Part shown: positions 35,113 through 46,379 of the stretch, in pieces
Layout of the letters: every line of letters starts with the position of its first letter
Position numbering within the stretch: position 1 is the stretch's first letter
DNA from: Fasciolopsis buskii
Lineage: Eukaryota; Platyhelminthes; Trematoda; Plagiorchiida; Fasciolidae
DNA length: 64,000 bases
Direction of reading: 5' to 3'
NCBI GenBank assembly: GCA_008360955.1
Contig: LUCM01002436.1
Location: 156,237 to 220,236, forward strand
Notes under the pieces: generated by a model
The model's database searches: none
The model's input: only the letters and a program-made list of their open reading frames with translations
What the model was told of the DNA's origin: nothing
Made by a program: the position numbers and the translations under genes

Positions 35113-36299
35113 CTTACAGACACATTTACCATATCGCAGTTGTCTGACGCGTTATGGAAAAAATAACAATAATGCGTTGACAATTTTCTTCATTGAACAT
35201 GACCTCATTAATGCTGGTCAGCATTGTTTTTGCAAGGATGCATCTCATTCCACCAGCATGACTAACTTCTCAAACCCTGTGGTTCTGATTTCCCTATTTG
35301 CTAAAAAAGCGTTTGTTTGGCTTTCATAGTCATCTTCTGAAGAAGGTTAAAAGTTGCAATATCGCAAACTCCCGCTGGTTTGGTTCTGCCCTCGTTGGAC
35401 ACCTAGAATACAAATGATGAATGTAAGTGGAATTATATCCACGCACTTCCCGACTGCTAGCGAATTCATCCAAGGGAAATTACTAGGTGCTCCCATTTTT
35501 TCTGCTTTACGTCAACGACATTTTCCACATCATTATACAGATTACATAAAAATCGTGCATGGGTTTCACTTCCTGATCTCAAAAGTATCACACACGGCAT
35601 AAAAATATTGTATTTTCCCTTGATTCATGGTGCAAGACTTCGTCGATGCAATTTTCGACCATCAAAAGCTGTGTACTAACGCATAAATGCAACGTCCCAT
35701 CAAGAATCTGTGAAATTAACCAAAATGTCATTCTTTAGCTCTAGAGCGTTTAACTTCTGAAAACACTCCCTGATTTAAGTAACACAAGCAAGAAGACTAA
35801 ATGGGTTAGTACGCAAAACTTTTAGAATTCTGGAAAGTAATTTTGCAATACATAAAATTCCGAGATTACTGCTTTATTGTACGATGAATAAAAATAGCCA
35901 TTTTCTGTGCATGAACAAAGTTTGCGTTGGCAGGGGTTTGTTCCAACATCTGACGGAGTGACAAAATCGATAGTGCGAATGTTCACCGACGTTTATAAAA
36001 CGACTTCTTGGCTTTTCTTTAAGGCTAGACTACACGAAAGGTTGCATGAAAATAAACCTTGATCCCTTGTGGCTGCGCCGGGTTCAGAGTAACCTCTCCG
36101 TGAATTTACTGTTTACATTGAACTTACCGACGTTAGTACAAAATGTTTCCTGGAAGTTGCCATAAAGTAACTTTCGGCAACTGTGCGGTACTTCCAATAA
36201 GCCGCGTCAGCGGAAATATGATTACTACGTATTCTGTTCTCACCAAATGGACCTCAGTCTCACCTATGATCGCGCCTTAAACCGGGATAACGTTTTCCT

Positions 36300-38500
36300 C
36301 ATTGCAGACCCTCAGTTTACTGCTTCTGCAGTCTATGAAAACTTCCTCTGATGCCCTTGCACTCTCGCCGCATCCCATGATCTTTCGGCTTGCCTTAGGC
36401 ATTACAGGCTCCCCCCACGAAAGGCAAACTTTCATCGCTCTGGAACAAATTTCAGTTCAAAGGGACGTTGCACTCCCCCCACGCACGAAACGGTTCAATA
36501 ACGCCTTCACAATTGTCGAGGCAAATCATCTCAAAAGACAAGAGCTGCATGCACTCCATGACCTAAATAAGCGTTGCATTATCTCCAAACTGCTCTCTCT
36601 CTCTCTCTTACAGGTCGTGGAAGCTAATCATCAGTGATTTGTGCAAGGCATACAACCCGAGGGACATTGCAGAAGTATTGGCCGGTCATTTTTAATCTTT
36701 CTCACTGCTGACCTTCGTTTGTCCTTCCATTCAATCTCTTATTGGCACCCATCTTCCGCCAGCTTCTACCCTTGATTTTCCGACGGCCGTCATGAACGAA
36801 ATGATTGCCCTAACAAAACTTTTCACTCATATTGACCCCAGCGGAATTCCCCTATATCCCATTCGCCTAGACAGCTCAGATATCGCCCCTCTACTGTTAA
36901 GTCTATTCAGTGTGTCAATGTAATACAACATAGTACCAGCCCAATGTGAACGCTCCCCGGTTATAGAAAAAAGGGTTTCCATCGCGACCCCAAAAGCTAT
37001 CGACCCATGAATCACACTTCGGCAGTCTGCAAAATCATGGACAAAACTGTCCAATCAAAAGTGCATGAATATCTTTGCCACAACGATTTACTTCATGTGA
37101 GCCAAAATGGTTTCATCAAAAGGTCCTTGTGCTCCTCTTCTCAATTTGACTGCCTTAATGGACGCACTTCTTCCTGTGATAAAGTTATGTTGGCTATCAT
37201 AGTGGACCTGGACATGACTAAAGCATTTGATCGCGTATCCCGCAACCGCCTTATTTCCAAAATCATTCCTTCGGGGTTGTCCACCAGACGCTGTCTTATT
37301 TGTCCCCTTACCGTACGTCCGCCATCAAATAGTCAAAATCGGCAAACACCTGTCTTCCCCGAAACCGTTCACCAGTGGTGTTATCCAAAGCAGCATCCTT
37401 AGCTCCATGCTCTTTCTGATGCATATAAACGACATTTTTTCTTTCGTCCAACACCCTATCCCTTTCACTTTCGCTGGTAACATCAAATTGTTCTACGCCT
37501 TCTATTCGGCCTACCTACCCAGTTTCATCCTTAGTATTCAGTGGGAGCTGAACTCCCTGGGTCAGTGGTGTTGTTCGTGGGTGATGCAGTTCTCGATAAA
37601 AAACACCGTTTTGCCATTCAGGCGTTATCTTCCACCCAGTGCAGTCACCTTAGACAACATCCCTCTGTTAGTGACTAGGAACTTCACTATTCATTTACGT
37701 TTAATGTCTCCGAACAAGCATAGCACCAAATGGCTAGAGCCAAACAAACTGTGGTCCTACCGTTTGGATGTCATATACTAAGTAGGGGTAGGCTTCCTGG
37801 ATATGAGACAGGTTATACGCCACTTGGAATTTGACACTATAATTGCCTTCAATATCCCCTCTTCTCCGGTTCCAACAATTGAAAATATGCAATGTTCATT
37901 TACCATGAGTTTCACCGGTGCGTCCTCCCCTCTTTGATATCGTCAAAGGTGCCATTTTTCTACCTCGATCCTCTCTGGCTTCGCCAGATGAAGCCTAATT
38001 AATCTCTCCTTCCCAAGCTAATCAAGGGTATGGTATTTTTCTCCTCTACTTTTGCTTTTATAGAACCATTTTCATATCCGTTAAGACGTAGGCCTTTTAT
38101 CTTGCCTGTTCCATTCACTAAGCTTCTCTCCAGAACAAGATCCTCCTGTGTGAAGTACAGCGATATTAACTCCCCGGGTTATTATTCGGCAAAGTTGTTC
38201 CGTTGCGATGCACTTGAATGACAGATGATGAAGCCTATGAGACAGAACCTCACTTATAGCATTTGCTCCTGAGGCATTCAACATGCTTAGGTCAATTATC
38301 TGATGATCACACAATTAATTCCCCTCCCCTACCCAAAAAAAATTGCGGAATTCGACAAAGGCATCTATCTTCTATTATGCTTCGGATGCCAAATAATCAT
38401 CTGTAAACATCAAACTAGTCGGACTGTTTACAGGTCCACCAGTACCACATATCTCCCGAATTTCACTCACGTCATGTGTCTCTATACTTCCAGTCCTCTT
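36300..38500 (+). mobile_element. LINE relic (CR1-like), linker to post-RT region
   Basis: RT begins GYRKKGFHRDPKSYRPMNHT (about 36960-37019), continues SAVCKIMDKTV, HVSQNGFIKR and VDLDMTKAFDRVSRNRLISK (motif A, 37204-37263). It shifts frame to SGVIQSSILSSMLFLMHIND (motif B, about 37370-37430) and FTFAGNIKLFY (motif C). Motif C has GN in place of the two catalytic Asp residues. VMQFSIKNTVLPFRRY follows near 37580. The upstream ORF at 36302-36637 is probably the endonuclease-RT linker. Downstream to about 38.5 kb only weak C-terminal traces remain. Confidence 0.8.
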
Positions 38501-38519
38501 TCGTGTCGTTAGCTCATCA

Positions 38520-39041
38520 AATGCTTTTCACTTGAATTAATCAGACATGTCCGTGAACCGTATGGCGTGATGGATGAGTATTCATCATACGCAACACGTG
38601 ACCCAAACAACGAAATCTATTCAGCAAGCAAAGTGATCATAACGGAATCTCCAAATTCTCAGTCTTTCATCTACGGTGAATAGCAATGAACAGTGCTACT
38701 CAATTGGCTGAGTCGGGGGCAACTTCTTGCCAGAGAAAAACTAAGATCGTCGGACGACGGTATACGGGGCACGTTTCAAGTGACTGGCGAAGAGTAAAAA
38801 TCTGCTCTATGCAACTGCGACTTGGGCGAAATCCGGCTTCCTGTTCGTGGACATCACTCTCACAAATCGGTGTCAGACGTCGCAGTACTGCATAAGTTAA
38901 GACATAGGTAACTATGGAAATTAAACTGATCCTACGGTGATTACTAAAATCGTCACGTGTTTCCTTCCTAAAGATGAGTGCAATTAGTTTCTTGCCCAAT
39001 AATAACAGAATACGTTGTTTATTCCAATTGTCGCAGAGCAA
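38520..39041 (-). mobile_element. RTE-type LINE relic with internal deletion
   Basis: The minus strand reads HRRISLISIVTYVLTYAVLR, EAGFRPSRSCIEQIFTLRQS and YRRPTILVFL. These are early RTE RT motifs (NYRGISL; QAGFRPGRSC.DQIFTLRQ; FLD). Soon after, near 38600-38560, comes RFRCLGHVLRMMNTHPS, the RTE C-terminal LHRLRWLGHVLRM motif. The central RT, including the catalytic YADD, is deleted. Confidence 0.85.
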
Positions 39042-39044
39042 ATA

Positions 39045-39645
39045 TCAATCCCGACAATGAATCCTCTCCACGGCAGAAACGATTGCTATCGAACTACACA
39101 ACCCTGTTGTATACTCTCAAAAATAGTTCAGTAAACATCTATAACTTCCATGGCCTAAGGATACCAAGCTAGTTAGGCAAACAGACAGCACTAGTGAATG
39201 TGATGATTAGCGCACAAAAAAGCCACTCATGAAATTGAAATTCACCCTTAAGCTTCATTAGTAACACTATGCACTGAAATTACAAAACCCCACCAAAACT
39301 GTTCACGTGCATTGCATTAGCCGGATGAAAAGTACTGAAAAGACGGACATTTATTTGCTAGTTTTGCTAGTTTTCGACATTTGGATGAAAACTCTGGGAC
39401 TATTTCATGATAAAAAGTTTGGTTGTAGGTTTTTACCCACCATGAAAAGGAATCTTCATTAAACACAATGACTGTATCCGCAGTAATTTTAAAATTTTTC
39501 ATGAGGATTTTTCCTGGTTCTCATTTGAGATTTACCAGTTCCCTCGTTCAATCGCAGTTCGTAGTATAATTTCATCAGTGCTACCAATTATCGCACATCA
39601 GTGTTCCACAGTTTTACTCAGCACATATTTTTATTAACGGATTTT
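39045..39645. other. no recognisable feature, presumed intron
   Basis: AT-rich sequence upstream of the SAXO-like exon; an ORF at 39317-39502 has no motif. Confidence 0.3.
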
Positions 39646-39647
39646 AG

Positions 39648-39830
39648 AAAAATATCTGTCCAACTCTACCTGCAAAAATGCCACAAGCGAAGAGATGTGA
39701 TGCGAAATTTGATGGCACGACAAACTATCGTCATGATTATCAACCATGGGAATGCCAACCGGAAAGGGCAATGAAACCGAACGATTGGAAACCACCAGAA
39801 GTTCCATTTGATGGGACCACAACAAATCGG
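39648..39830 (+). CDS. exon of a SAXO/FAM154-like axonemal microtubule protein
   Basis: SAXO proteins bind and stabilise microtubules of cilia, flagella and centrioles through short Mn repeats. The exon is exactly 61 codons, phase 0 at both ends. It starts after GGATTTTAG (acceptor to 39647) and ends before a consensus GTGAGT donor (39831-39836). It encodes CPTLPAKMP, then two repeat-like units: FDGTTNYRHDYQPWE and, 29 residues later, FDGTTTNRVSYK. These fit the family pattern F.G.TTY..DY. The spacer ERAMKPNDWKPPEVP has the usual Pro/Lys-rich character. A Met at 39678 is in frame but the reading continues upstream without a stop to the acceptor, so I do not call it a start. Flanking exons were not found. 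Confidence 0.75.
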
Positions 39831-40235
39831 GTGAGTTATAAGCAAATGCGCAATTGGATTGTGTACGCTGGATGAGAAAGTGACTTTTACTTGCCACACT
39901 CATTTGGGATGTCTTGGGACCCTTTCTCACCAGTCGTGACTGTGCAATTCTTCATGTTCATTTTCAAATGTGCATTACCTAGGAGAAATTCACGTCCCAG
40001 TTTAACACTCCAATATTGTACATACGCCATCGTCTTTGTTCAAACAATGGCACGAAAGACGTTCGTGATTTGTGACTAAATCAATTAGGGAGGTGTTCAC
40101 ATATCGGAGAACGCAGAATTCTTCCGGCAGACTGTTTTGTTCATTTAGTTATACACTGAAGGCTGGCTTTTTCACTTGTGACTCATTCACTTAGTACAAA
40201 CACCCTGTTTCCTTTTTCCATTTAATATTTTTCAT

Positions 40236-40310
40236 ATTTAACCTGATGCAATGGTGTGACTATGAATCAGTGAAACAAGCTGTACTAGCGAAATGAGCCA
40301 CATATCAGAT
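40236..40310 (+). repeat. PLE 3'-tail remnant
   Basis: The stretch CTGATGCAATGGTGTGACTA, then GAATCAGTGAAACAAGCT, aligns with the non-coding tail after the PLE endonuclease at about 2880-2930. No coding part is attached. Confidence 0.5.
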
Positions 40311-40529
40311 AACGAATGAACGAAAGGTCCACGTATTCTAGATGGTGCAGGAGGTTACTGACCAAGTGTTTGAGGTCAATTGGTAGACCCGTTCCGTGCG
40401 ATAAACGTTCATTTTTACTCGACGCTGCAAGAAGGCACGAAAACTTTACACATTAAAGTTTGTAACGTAGGTTGGTTTAGACTTCCGTATGTGGATCACG
40501 AGATCCTGCTCGGGATTTTTTGGAAACAT

Positions 40530-40574
40530 TATTTATTGTTTTTTTATTGTGAATGATATAATATTAATAACACA
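40530..40574 (+). repeat. extra copy of the palindrome's inner segment, abutting the gap
   Basis: TTTTTTTATTGTGAATGATA and ATATTAATAACACA, directly left of the Ns, repeat 41165-41202 of the palindrome's left arm. The contig therefore ends inside a repeat that also lies just across the gap. Confidence 0.75.
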
Positions 40575-40584
40575 NNNNNNNNNN
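40575..40584. other. assembly gap (10 N)
   Basis: Ten N bases, probably a placeholder for a gap of unknown size. The sequence on both sides belongs to the palindrome repeat family. Confidence 0.99.
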
Positions 40585-41967
40585 CAAACTTCAGGTCATC
40601 CGGTCAACTGCGTACCAGACTCGCGTTCCACTCTTACTGGACTCATCAATGGGGTATATCCTCCATTACACCCAGGTTTCGAGCCGTGGTTTTCCAAAGG
40701 GAATTAGTGTGTATAGCCACTGTGGCACCATTTCCCGCACAAACTAATCAGAAGTACGAGTTCAAATTTGTTTGAACGTCGGCGAGATGACCGTAGGTTT
40801 GTGCATGAAATATGAAGTCCGAAGGGCAGTCGGTGGAGCCCACTAAACAACAATCCCTCAAGCTACTCGCAAGTAACTGCGACCAATATGTAGAAAATAT
40901 GTGCACATTCCTACCCGGGTCTTGAGTGCAGAAAACGCCATGATGCGTGGAGTCGACATACTAACCTGCAGCTAATTTCCAACTCGAAGGGTAAACTTTC
41001 AAAAATAAAGTTAATTTAGAGAAACCTTATGGATGAAAATCACAGGAACAAAGGAGTCCCTCAAATGCCCCAGCGACTCAGATCGCAGTAGCCAAAGACA
41101 ATAAATAATATCCGGACCAAACGACGTAAGGAGTGTATCGAAAAATCGATGCGCCATGTATTGGTTTTTTTATTGTGAATGATATAATATTAATAACACA
41201 GCGTTGTTGGTAGATGTAATGCGCCAACGTTTCGACTACCGTGGGTAGTCTTTCTCAAGGCAAGTTTTACAATCAAATTGTAAAACTTGCCTTGAGAAAG
41301 ACTACCCACGGTAGTCGAAACGTTGGCGCATTACATCTACCAACAACGCTGTGTTATTAATATTATATCATTCACAATAAAAAAAAACCAATACATGGCG
41401 CATCGATTTTTCGATACACTCCTTACGTCGTTTGGTCCGGATATTATTTATTGTCTTTGGCTACTGCGATCTGAGTCGCTGGGGCATTTGAGGGACTCCT
41501 TTGTTCCTGTGATTTTCATCCATAAGGTTTCTCTAAATTAACTTTATTTTTGAAAGTTTACCCTTCGAGTTGGAAATTAGCTGCAGGTTAGTATGTCGAC
41601 TCCACGCATCATGGCGTTTTCTGCACTCAAGACCCGGGTAGGAATGTGCACATATTTTCTACATATTGGTCGCAGTTACTTGCGAGTAGCTTGAGGGATT
41701 GTTGTTTAGTGGGCTCCACCGACTGCCCTTCGGACTTCATATTTCATGCACAAACCTACGGTCATCTCGCCGACGTTCAAACAAATTTGAACTCGTACTT
41801 CTGATTAGTTTGTGCGGGAAATGGTGCCACAGTGGCTATACACACTAATTCCCTTTGGAAAACCACGGCTCGAAACCTGGGTGTAATGGAGGATATACCC
41901 CATTGATGAGTCCAGTAAGAGTGGAACGCGAGTCTGGTACGCAGTTGACCGGATGACCTGAAGTTTG
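40585..41967. repeat. 1.38-kb palindrome with about 690-bp arms
   Basis: The arms are reverse complements from 40585 to the centre at 41275 (loop around TCA at 41273-41277) and out to 41967. The only difference I find is a homopolymer: 7 T at about 41165 against 9 A at about 41389. The inner arm contains GAAAGACTACCCACGGTAGT followed by CGAAACGTTGG, a stem-loop motif of the type seen in Penelope-like tails. The left arm ends exactly at the gap, so its true extent is unknown. Sequence right of 41967 (TTGAAATGCGAAGTCCGAAG) resembles inner-arm sequence at 40808-40827. Confidence 0.92.
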
Positions 41968-42194
41968 CGATTGAAATGCGAAGTCCGAAGGGCATTTAGC
42001 CAAGTATAAAAAGCACATTAGTTTGTCGAATGTAAAACCACTGTCAGGTTACATGACAAGGCGATGAGCCTACTTTGTTAAGGCGCTGCCGTACTATTTG
42101 TATTTGAAGTCGTAATACAAAATCTGGCCACTCGTAATCACGCACGGATATGGATTATCAATACCCACTGGAGTGACTTTGACCCAGGCTACGA

Positions 42195-42440
42195 AAGTGC
42201 AGACAACGAGAAACCCACAGCAGTTGGGGAACACCTTTGGAGTTTATTTACAACCTTCACACTCACATAAAAACAGTGGGAATCCCGATTGGTGAAATGG
42301 ATTTTGCCCAGTGGCATTCGAAGCACGTCTGATCTTCACTATCGCCTGTTGCACAGTTCTCATAGGTGGGCTGTTTACGCAGGCTACAAGGAAACTGTAC
42401 CAGATTGTTTCACGTGACTTGCACGTATGCTGACTACAGC
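42195..42440 (+). repeat. dispersed repeat K, copy 1
   Basis: GGAGTTTATTTACAAC near 42238 and TTTCACGTGACTTGCACG with following GCTGACTAC near 42408-42436 match 58270-58510 (AGAGTTTATTTACAACTCAC; ATCACGTGACTTACACGGAG). The 3' part also matches 50040-50140. Probably an LTR or PLE terminal piece; class unknown. Confidence 0.55.
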
Positions 42441-42444
42441 TGTC

Positions 42445-45400
42445 CACAAAAATGTGTTTAGTCTATTCTAGGCTACCAAACAATAGTTGGAAACGGCAAA
42501 ACAATGTCCGACAGGTCCTATAGCAAACCGTAATGAAATTGACTGAGGGATTGGAAAGCTGAACTTTCATTTAAGCTGAAGCGATGCCCTGTACTCGACC
42601 AGGTCGAGATAAGAATCAAACCAGAAATGGTTGGTTACAGGCACTGACTCATATGACCGTAGAAACTTGTCATTGTCGTGATTGCTGATTGGAATACTAT
42701 GGGAGCTCCCCATCTCATTGCTTTAAACAAGATAACTAAGAACAATAACCAAAGTGATACCCGCAGTAGGACTTGAAAGGGAAAATATCATATTCTTCCT
42801 ATCTTTTTCTGCTGGTATGTTTTCCTACCACGCCATTGTTCCTTCGACTCGGTCCTCTTATCAGAATTTCTTGACTGTATACACATGTGTGCTTGTGTGT
42901 AAAAGAAAAAAACGCGATTGGGTATCTTTTTAAAGTCTCATTTGAATAGTTAGTAGCGTCAATGGATGATAAACTCATTTAAAAAATAACATACTCAGCA
43001 GGTGAAAGCTAGAACTCCACTTCCTTTATTGCAGTGTGACATAGCACCAAGTGTGCAATTTTCTGAGATCTATTTTTAATATTGCGCTTCAAAAGAAATA
43101 TAATCCAACCAAAAATTGCAAACTAGATCGATAGTGGCGAAATGCATGTTGCCTTTGGACGCCTAATTATCTACGGCTCCAGTCAAATGAAAAAACAACT
43201 GTCTAATTATTTGCTGGATTTATCTTATCAATTCATTGATTAAATGTATCTAGAGAATTGGACTGTGAAATAAGCTGTGACATTGAGGTTTTCACTGTAA
43301 AAGTAATGTAAAGTCGTTAGTGTAAAACGTCTACGACTAGACAGGTGCATGCAAAAACAACTGTTATTTGTAAATGCAATAGGCAATGCGATGTGGTGAA
43401 AAACGGTACGGATGTATTTCGTCTGTTGTTGTGTAATATGCAACGGAAAATTCGGGCAACAAATCGACAAATGATTGACTTTCGTTCAACAGCATGCATG
43501 TTTTCAGTTCTGGGCTGGCACATGGCACATGAATGCTCTTGAAAGTCACGTCTGGATGATCTCTTGTTCACATTGCAGCGCATTGAGGAACGTGGGCATC
43601 AGCTGTACAAAAATGTCGGTACTGGAAAATCAATGCTACCATCCGTGACGGCGAACTGAGAACGACGACTGAACCGAATACACTCGGAAACCTCGCTATG
43701 GACAAGCAAAATCCCACAGAAATCACTCGACTATCTTGCTCGCTCTGTTCTCATCTAAGCGTCTAATAGTCTGAAGCATTTCTCAACTAACGACTCTTTA
43801 TGGATCTTGACTCAGAAAGGTCGATCCTCACTGCAATCATCCTGATTGCGGCTGTTTGATGAGATAAACAGACGGTTCTAACAGCGAACATTTCATCAAG
43901 GATTTTAGTGGACAGTTTCCCACCACCTGCTCTCCCTACACTCTCTCTCGCTCTCTCGCTTCCTCTCAATCCAGCTGTATGGGTTAGACCAAACTGACCT
44001 GTAAGTCCCTTATCCTACACCGCTTTCCCTCTCCTGTCTACACGCACGTCTACTGAGACGGACATTTTATGTTATTAATCAATTATAACACATTTGAATG
44101 AAATACAGTGTGCGGCTTTGGGAATATGACACAGACATTCGGAAAAGCTTCCGTGTGGATGAGGACAAAATATTCTACTAGGAACAAATATGGCCAAACA
44201 AGCAGAACTGGATATCTACAACCGAATTTTCCCTACAAAAATTTGGAGGTAGTTGTAGAAAGTCGTTTGGAGGATTCATTGTTTTGTCTTTCGTCTAATG
44301 TGTATACTTATCATAGTGTTTATTTCCGAATGGTACGTCGAACAATTCCGCCCGGGTGATTACATTCACATTGAAAAGTATTCATTCGTGAAATAACGCC
44401 CAACTCGATATATTGTTATTGAGGCTGGAATGCGGGTATTAGTGAGTCGGAAATTTAGAAATGTGATCAATTTCTAATACCCGTAAATATGCCTAAGGTT
44501 TCTAACATCAATTTTGTGTCTACACATTTGCATACGGTATTGTTTCACCGTACATTCATTGAATGATACCATTCGTGTGAAGTACTCAGTAAGCCTTCAA
44601 GTCGGATGGAAATATATCATGGAATTGCATTTTAATTCACCAAGCGGTTCTGAGCATTTTGGTTTGAATTCACTGACCTAACGGGACTGCGAATAAGGGG
44701 GTCGGCTTGCATTTCTTTCGTATGCGACACGAACGAAAGCGTAGTATGGTTATCTAACGTAATCTGCTCATCAAACACATTTTTAATCATCTACTAATAC
44801 CATATTACTCAAAATGCCGTTAGCGTAGCACTCATCATCGAGAAATTTAACTACTTGAAGATCGAACGAGTTGGACGAGAGCGCATATTAAAAATTCACA
44901 GTTGGCTTTTCCCGTCACATTATTTCGGACATGGATTTATAGATTTAATTTAATGCTTCCAAAATATCATCAAAACGAGAGTTTGGAGGGTACTGTTCCT
45001 GAACTACCGGGCCGGGAACAACAGCTTATGTTCAAGGATTTCATATCCTTAGAACCATTCATGAATGGCATTCTAAGGATCGTTGAATTGGTACACAAAC
45101 AACACGTATGGCAATCTAAGTCATTCTAAGAGCTTGACTGTGTTGACATTTGTTTGCACATTCGAAAATGAGAGCAAAAGATCTGTTAGTCCCGTGCCAA
45201 GTGATCTCTTGTGGTTAAATTGCCAGTTGTTAGATTGTGATTGTCGGTACGAATTGTGTAACAATAAACAACAAGCAAACTTGTGGTTCGATGCAATAAA
45301 GTGTTTTGGATCAGTAAAAAAATGGAAGTTTTGATTCATTCGGCGTGACAACAACGAACTGCGTTAGATAATGCAGATCACTTTGGCCCGATCGAGAATT

Positions 45401-46145
45401 ATTTTTGAATAAAGTCGTATAATATTCCCAGTAAGCACGTGCAATCACGTGATTTTTCAAACGTCTTTTCAAACCATTTACTGAAAATGATTTTATCAAG
45501 GTAATTTCAATGTTCTTTGGGTTAGGCATGCTTTCATTGGGTGTGATGCAAGCGAACTGTTTGCCGTTACCAAACCAGTCAACAGGCTGTGTGACTTCTG
45601 ACGTATCACGTGTCATTCGTCAGTTTACTTGGAACTTGCTTAATGCCAAAAAAGACTGCAGTTTGGTACAACCAGTGTGGATGGACACACCTAAATAGTG
45701 TCTACAAAATCAATGTCACAACCGACTATGGTCATGTGGAATGACATGAAACCTAAGATATCCGAATTAGGTCAACGTGTAGTCAACTTGATTCGGGGTG
45801 CATACAACAGCACTTTCAGCATACGGATAAGGTTTGATATGAGACACCAGTTACTTAAGTGGTATTAGTGAACACGTTGTGTATACATGTATATATTTTG
45901 AGTCAGCAGCGTGTACGTGAATGAATGAAGAATTCCGGAAGTACAAGACCCAATTCGCTGCCAATGCTGTCCATCGGGCATGAATATCCGAGACTCCTCT
46001 GTCTGAATTCTAAGACCAGGAAGAACTTCCGTCCGCCACAAAAACAAAATGTTGAAACGTACGCAATATTTCAGTTCATTGGCATCAAAGTATTGGGTAA
46101 GTTCAAGCGTGACCATCAGGTTCGAAACAGCTAGGTAGCATTCTC
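42445..46145. other. unassigned
   Basis: No element or exon motif recognised. Several overlapping ORFs occur on both strands (43240-43583, 44108-44359, 44902-45354, 45311-45698, 45865-46155) but none shows a known domain. A CT/CG-rich low-complexity patch lies at about 43933-43965. Confidence 0.25.
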
Positions 46146-46147
46146 TT

Positions 46148-46290
46148 TTACTCACTACACATCACGTGGCTGGCGGTAAAAGCTACGAACATCATGATCA
46201 TAATAAACACTAGATACGGGGGAATGTATGAAGAAATATTTAGCTTTTCCATTTTGTTTTCAAAAAGACGAATACCGAAAGAAGAAGTAT
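46148..46290 (-). CDS. weak candidate terminal exon with a membrane segment
   Basis: On the minus strand, after CTTGTCAG (acceptor-like, 46291-46298), the frame reads DTSSFGIRLFENKMEKLN, then a hydrophobic run PYLVFIMIMMFVAFTASHV and stops at 46148-46150. That run is long enough for a C-terminal membrane helix. No family is recognised, and the upstream sequence is open in the same frame to 46375, so the exon edge is uncertain. Confidence 0.25.
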
Positions 46291-46379
46291 CTGACAAGGT
46301 TTTGTAGGCCGCTAGACAGAAGTTCGTCACACGGAAATTGAGACCCGATGCGGATAGCCAGCAACGAGTTCGCATGAAT

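Larger units (their letters stand above)
33420..35720 (+). mobile_element. LINE relic split by a 260-bp insertion
   Basis: The endonuclease start is at 33500-33665 (DARSILNKVNTLLMLAHKHS, then VLITETWPTD). The linker and early RT follow: EAFNDYFASVMTNDDETIIP near 34510-34570, DLPALFKVGA near 34690-34715, then SNYRLVA just before 34853. After the insertion the RT resumes at LTDTFTISQLSDALWKK (35113), FIEHDLINAGQHCF (about 35190-35235), and ends in WC-type motif fragments (SMQFSTIKSCVLTHKC, 35649-35696). Stops and frameshifts show a dead copy. Part of the endonuclease is lost around a SINE fragment near 33.8 kb. Confidence 0.75.

Noticed and set aside
43240..43583. Several overlapping 60-88 aa ORFs on both strands
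   Set aside because: Mutually overlapping frames with no motif, splice support or repeat match; more likely chance.
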